The position numbers and the translations under genes are program-made. From Eutrigla gurnardus (lineage: Eukaryota; Chordata; Actinopteri; Perciformes; Triglidae): a stretch of 64,000 bases of DNA. This document shows, in pieces, positions 62,111 through 64,000 of the stretch. The notes below the pieces were generated by a model. That model was given only the letters and a program-made list of their open reading frames with translations. It had not been told where the DNA came from and did not search any database. Location: assembly GCA_963514095.1 (NCBI GenBank), contig OY741276.1, positions 9,807,907 to 9,871,906 of the forward strand. The letters run 5' to 3'. Numbering within the stretch: the first letter of the stretch is position 1; the number at the start of each line of letters is the position of its first letter.

Positions 62111-63350
62111 CCTTCAGATATCACCATGAAAATGATTGAGTTGATTACTTACATCAAGACAAACAAAAAATGAATTACAAGTTTTTTGAATGTTTTTGTT
62201 AACATGGGCAAACTGGGCATAATTGAATTATTTTCTAATTTGCATAAATACCAGAACGGGCTGGCTAGGGCACACACGGCTGGCTAGGGCACCCGCCCAG
62301 GTCACCGTACACCGGTGACCTGGGCCCAATTCTTGCCCCGTGGTCATTTCTGGATCCCACCCCGACTCTCTCTCCCACTCGCCTCCTGTCGCTCTCAACT
62401 GTCCTATCTGATTAAAGGCATAAAACGCCCCCAAAAAATCTTCAAAAAAATAAAATAAATACCATAACGGATCTAAACATTAGGTATAGCCAGATGAAAA
62501 TGTCTTGTAGAATCTTGTTGACATCTTAGAGTACAAGAAATGTCACCATAATGTCATTCATTCTACTGTCAACTGTCAACTGTCAATCAACTCTCACTAA
62601 GCTGTCACTCGGGTAAGAAAGATTTCCTTTTGTTTCTCCTACATGGATAATTCAACTTACATTAATAAAACTTACCTGGTGATAAACTACAATTTATTGG
62701 GATCATCTGGATGTGTGTTGAGCTGACTATTATTGGTGAAAAGATGTCAAGTTTAGGATTGGTGAATAATTTCACTACACAGTGTTAGGTAGCTAAGCTA
62801 GCAGCAGCAAAGACCTTGTAAGCTGTCTCAAGACTAATTGACTTGAATTACTTACATGGCAGTGCAATGCCTACGATTACCCATACATATCTTAATGAAT
62901 GATAATATTTGCCTGTAATAAGTGTGATAAATAGAATAGGGTTTTGTGGTTATCTTCATGCTACTCTAGCCTAACACCTTATCTCTTATCTAGAGTAGAC
63001 TATGGCTACACACTGCACAACACTAGTTCTGACTGTCCACATAAATGTTGGTTAAAGTAGGATTCAAAGTGTCACCATGTTAGATTGCTTCGATAGAAGC
63101 TATAGTTATATTAACAAAACCAAAACATCAGTGGGCTAAATTATGATGACGATGAAAGTTACATTTGGAAATAGCAAGAAACAATAATTTTGTTCTATAC
63201 TTCTGGTATTTATGCAAATTAGAACATACACAATTAAATTATGCCCAGTTTGCCCATGTTAACAAAAAAATTCAAAAAACTTGTAATACATTTTTTGTTT
63301 GTCTTGATGTCAGTAATCAACTCAATGATTTTCATGGTGATATCTGAAGG
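62111..63350. mobile_element. TTAA-flanked non-autonomous DNA transposon with ~145-bp inverted repeats
   Basis: The ends CCTTCAGATATCACCATG (62111 on) and its reverse complement (ending at 63350) are flanked on both sides by TTAA (62107-62110, 63351-63354). The inverted repeats align for about 145 bp at roughly 95% by eye. TTAA duplication plus CC ends suggests the piggyBac type; Kolobok is the alternative. The interior has no transposase frame and carries a nested SINE at 62,260-62,454. Confidence 0.85.
62260..62454 (+). mobile_element. SINE nested inside the TTAA element
   Basis: It is bounded by a 16-bp target duplication with one mismatch (62244-62259 ATAAATACCAGAACGG; 62455-62470 ATAAATACCATAACGG). 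The 3' part CCTATCTGATTAAAGGCA then an A-rich tail matches the end of a common teleost tRNA-derived SINE. The 5' head is degenerate and contains the short palindrome CACCGGTG inside a longer imperfect one. It interrupts the left inverted repeat of the host element just past its inner end, so it is younger than that element. Confidence 0.8.
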
Positions 63351-63593
63351 TTAATTTTTTTTCTGCCGAATGATGGAGTTTTCTTTCTGTTTTGAAATAA
63401 GTGCTTTCTTTGAAGTAATGCAGCAGAATGCGAGTACTGTATTGTTTCTTTCAAACCTTGTGTTCAAATTACCTTGTCTACGGGTCTTTTGTCTCCAGAC
63501 ATTTGAGATCTGCAGCACGTAGGGCAGCCTCTTTGTTTCGTGTAAAGTCAGTCAGGCAGTTCTGTGTATCTGATAGAAGTCGGGCCTGGTATA

Positions 63594-63850
63594 GGGCTGG
63601 GCGATGTTATATATATTTCAATAAATAAATAGCCTATATGAAATAACCTTATGGTTTTGTAAACTCCTGTATGAGTGAAATATTTGACAAATGAAATGTA
63701 AGAGGATTTTAAAAATGCAATTCTGCAAAATGATCAGATTTTCTGAGAAATGTGTAGTTATTTGTACTCGTTATTACCAATTTAAACAACATAATTGGGT
63801 ATCATGAGGATGATACATTATCATAGTGAATTATCGCTATGAGCCATCTC
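63594..63850 (+). repeat. Diverged dispersed repeat, copy 2 (GGGCTGGGCGAT start)
   Basis: Direct repeat of the element at 61,544, about 2.05 kb away and in the same orientation, with the TTAA transposon between them. The sequence from 63,850 to the window end has no recognised gene. Confidence 0.6.
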
Positions 63851-64000
63851 TCAGCAGACAGGTCTACTTTGTTACAGCTCTACAGCACATTAACAGAAAA
63901 CTATACACATCTACAGTAAAATCAGTTCTATCTGGGTTTGGCATGCAGGACTTGGTAAAACAGCAGAGGGAGTTCAGTGGGTTCATTTCATTATGAAGTA

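Noticed and set aside
1..64000. CRISPR arrays, operons, prophage or bacterial mobile elements
   Set aside because: The window is plainly vertebrate nuclear DNA; the tandem repeats seen are microsatellites.

Overview
The window is nuclear DNA from a ray-finned fish, most likely a percomorph teleost. It carries five intron-rich vertebrate genes with canonical GT-AG splicing and compact introns, many (CA)n and (AAT)n microsatellites, a tRNA-derived SINE with fish-style GATG-type tail, and teleost-type DNA-transposon remnants. I assembled every gene by hand from exon/splice-site reading and compared it with family members I know. In all five cases the spliced reading frame stays open across all exons and gives the expected family length (nipbl is cut by the window edge). 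No database search was possible.

Layout, left to right. (1) 117-14,860, minus strand: the 5' half of nipbl, the cohesin loader (21 coding exons plus one non-coding first exon; 1,226 codons; the rest lies beyond the left edge). (2) About 16,360-29,480, minus strand: slc1a3, the glial glutamate transporter EAAT1/GLAST, complete at 536 residues. (3) 29.5-37.1 kb: gene-poor spacer, ending in a 480-bp inverted-repeat transposon just upstream of lmbrd2. (4) About 37.1-44.8 kb, plus strand: lmbrd2, a multi-pass LMBR1-family membrane protein, 689 residues. (5) About 44.85-52.5 kb, plus strand: golm1, a Golgi type II membrane protein, 413 residues. (6) About 52.9-60.66 kb, minus strand: naa35, the NatC auxiliary subunit, 724 residues, tail-to-tail with golm1. 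(7) 60.57-61.4 kb: a probable divergent promoter. (8) 61.4-64 kb: a transposon-rich tail with a SINE nested in a TTAA-flanked inverted-repeat element.

The genes are not an operon and share no single pathway. What links them is synteny. From memory, nipbl-slc1a3-lmbrd2 corresponds to human 5p13 and golm1-naa35 to human 9q21.33. Those two human regions are both on the bird Z chromosome, so the join probably reflects an old linkage group. The RANBP3L, NADK2 and SKP2 genes that sit between SLC1A3 and LMBRD2 in humans are not visible here. Paralog suffixes (a/b from the teleost genome duplication) cannot be fixed from this window.

I found no new gene system. The most interesting signals are small: a GC-AG intron and a lost furin motif in golm1, a (TG)n tract standing in for the pyrimidine tract at an lmbrd2 acceptor, clusters of GCTAGC/AACGTTA-type words around the three CpG-type start regions, and two well-delimited non-autonomous transposons.
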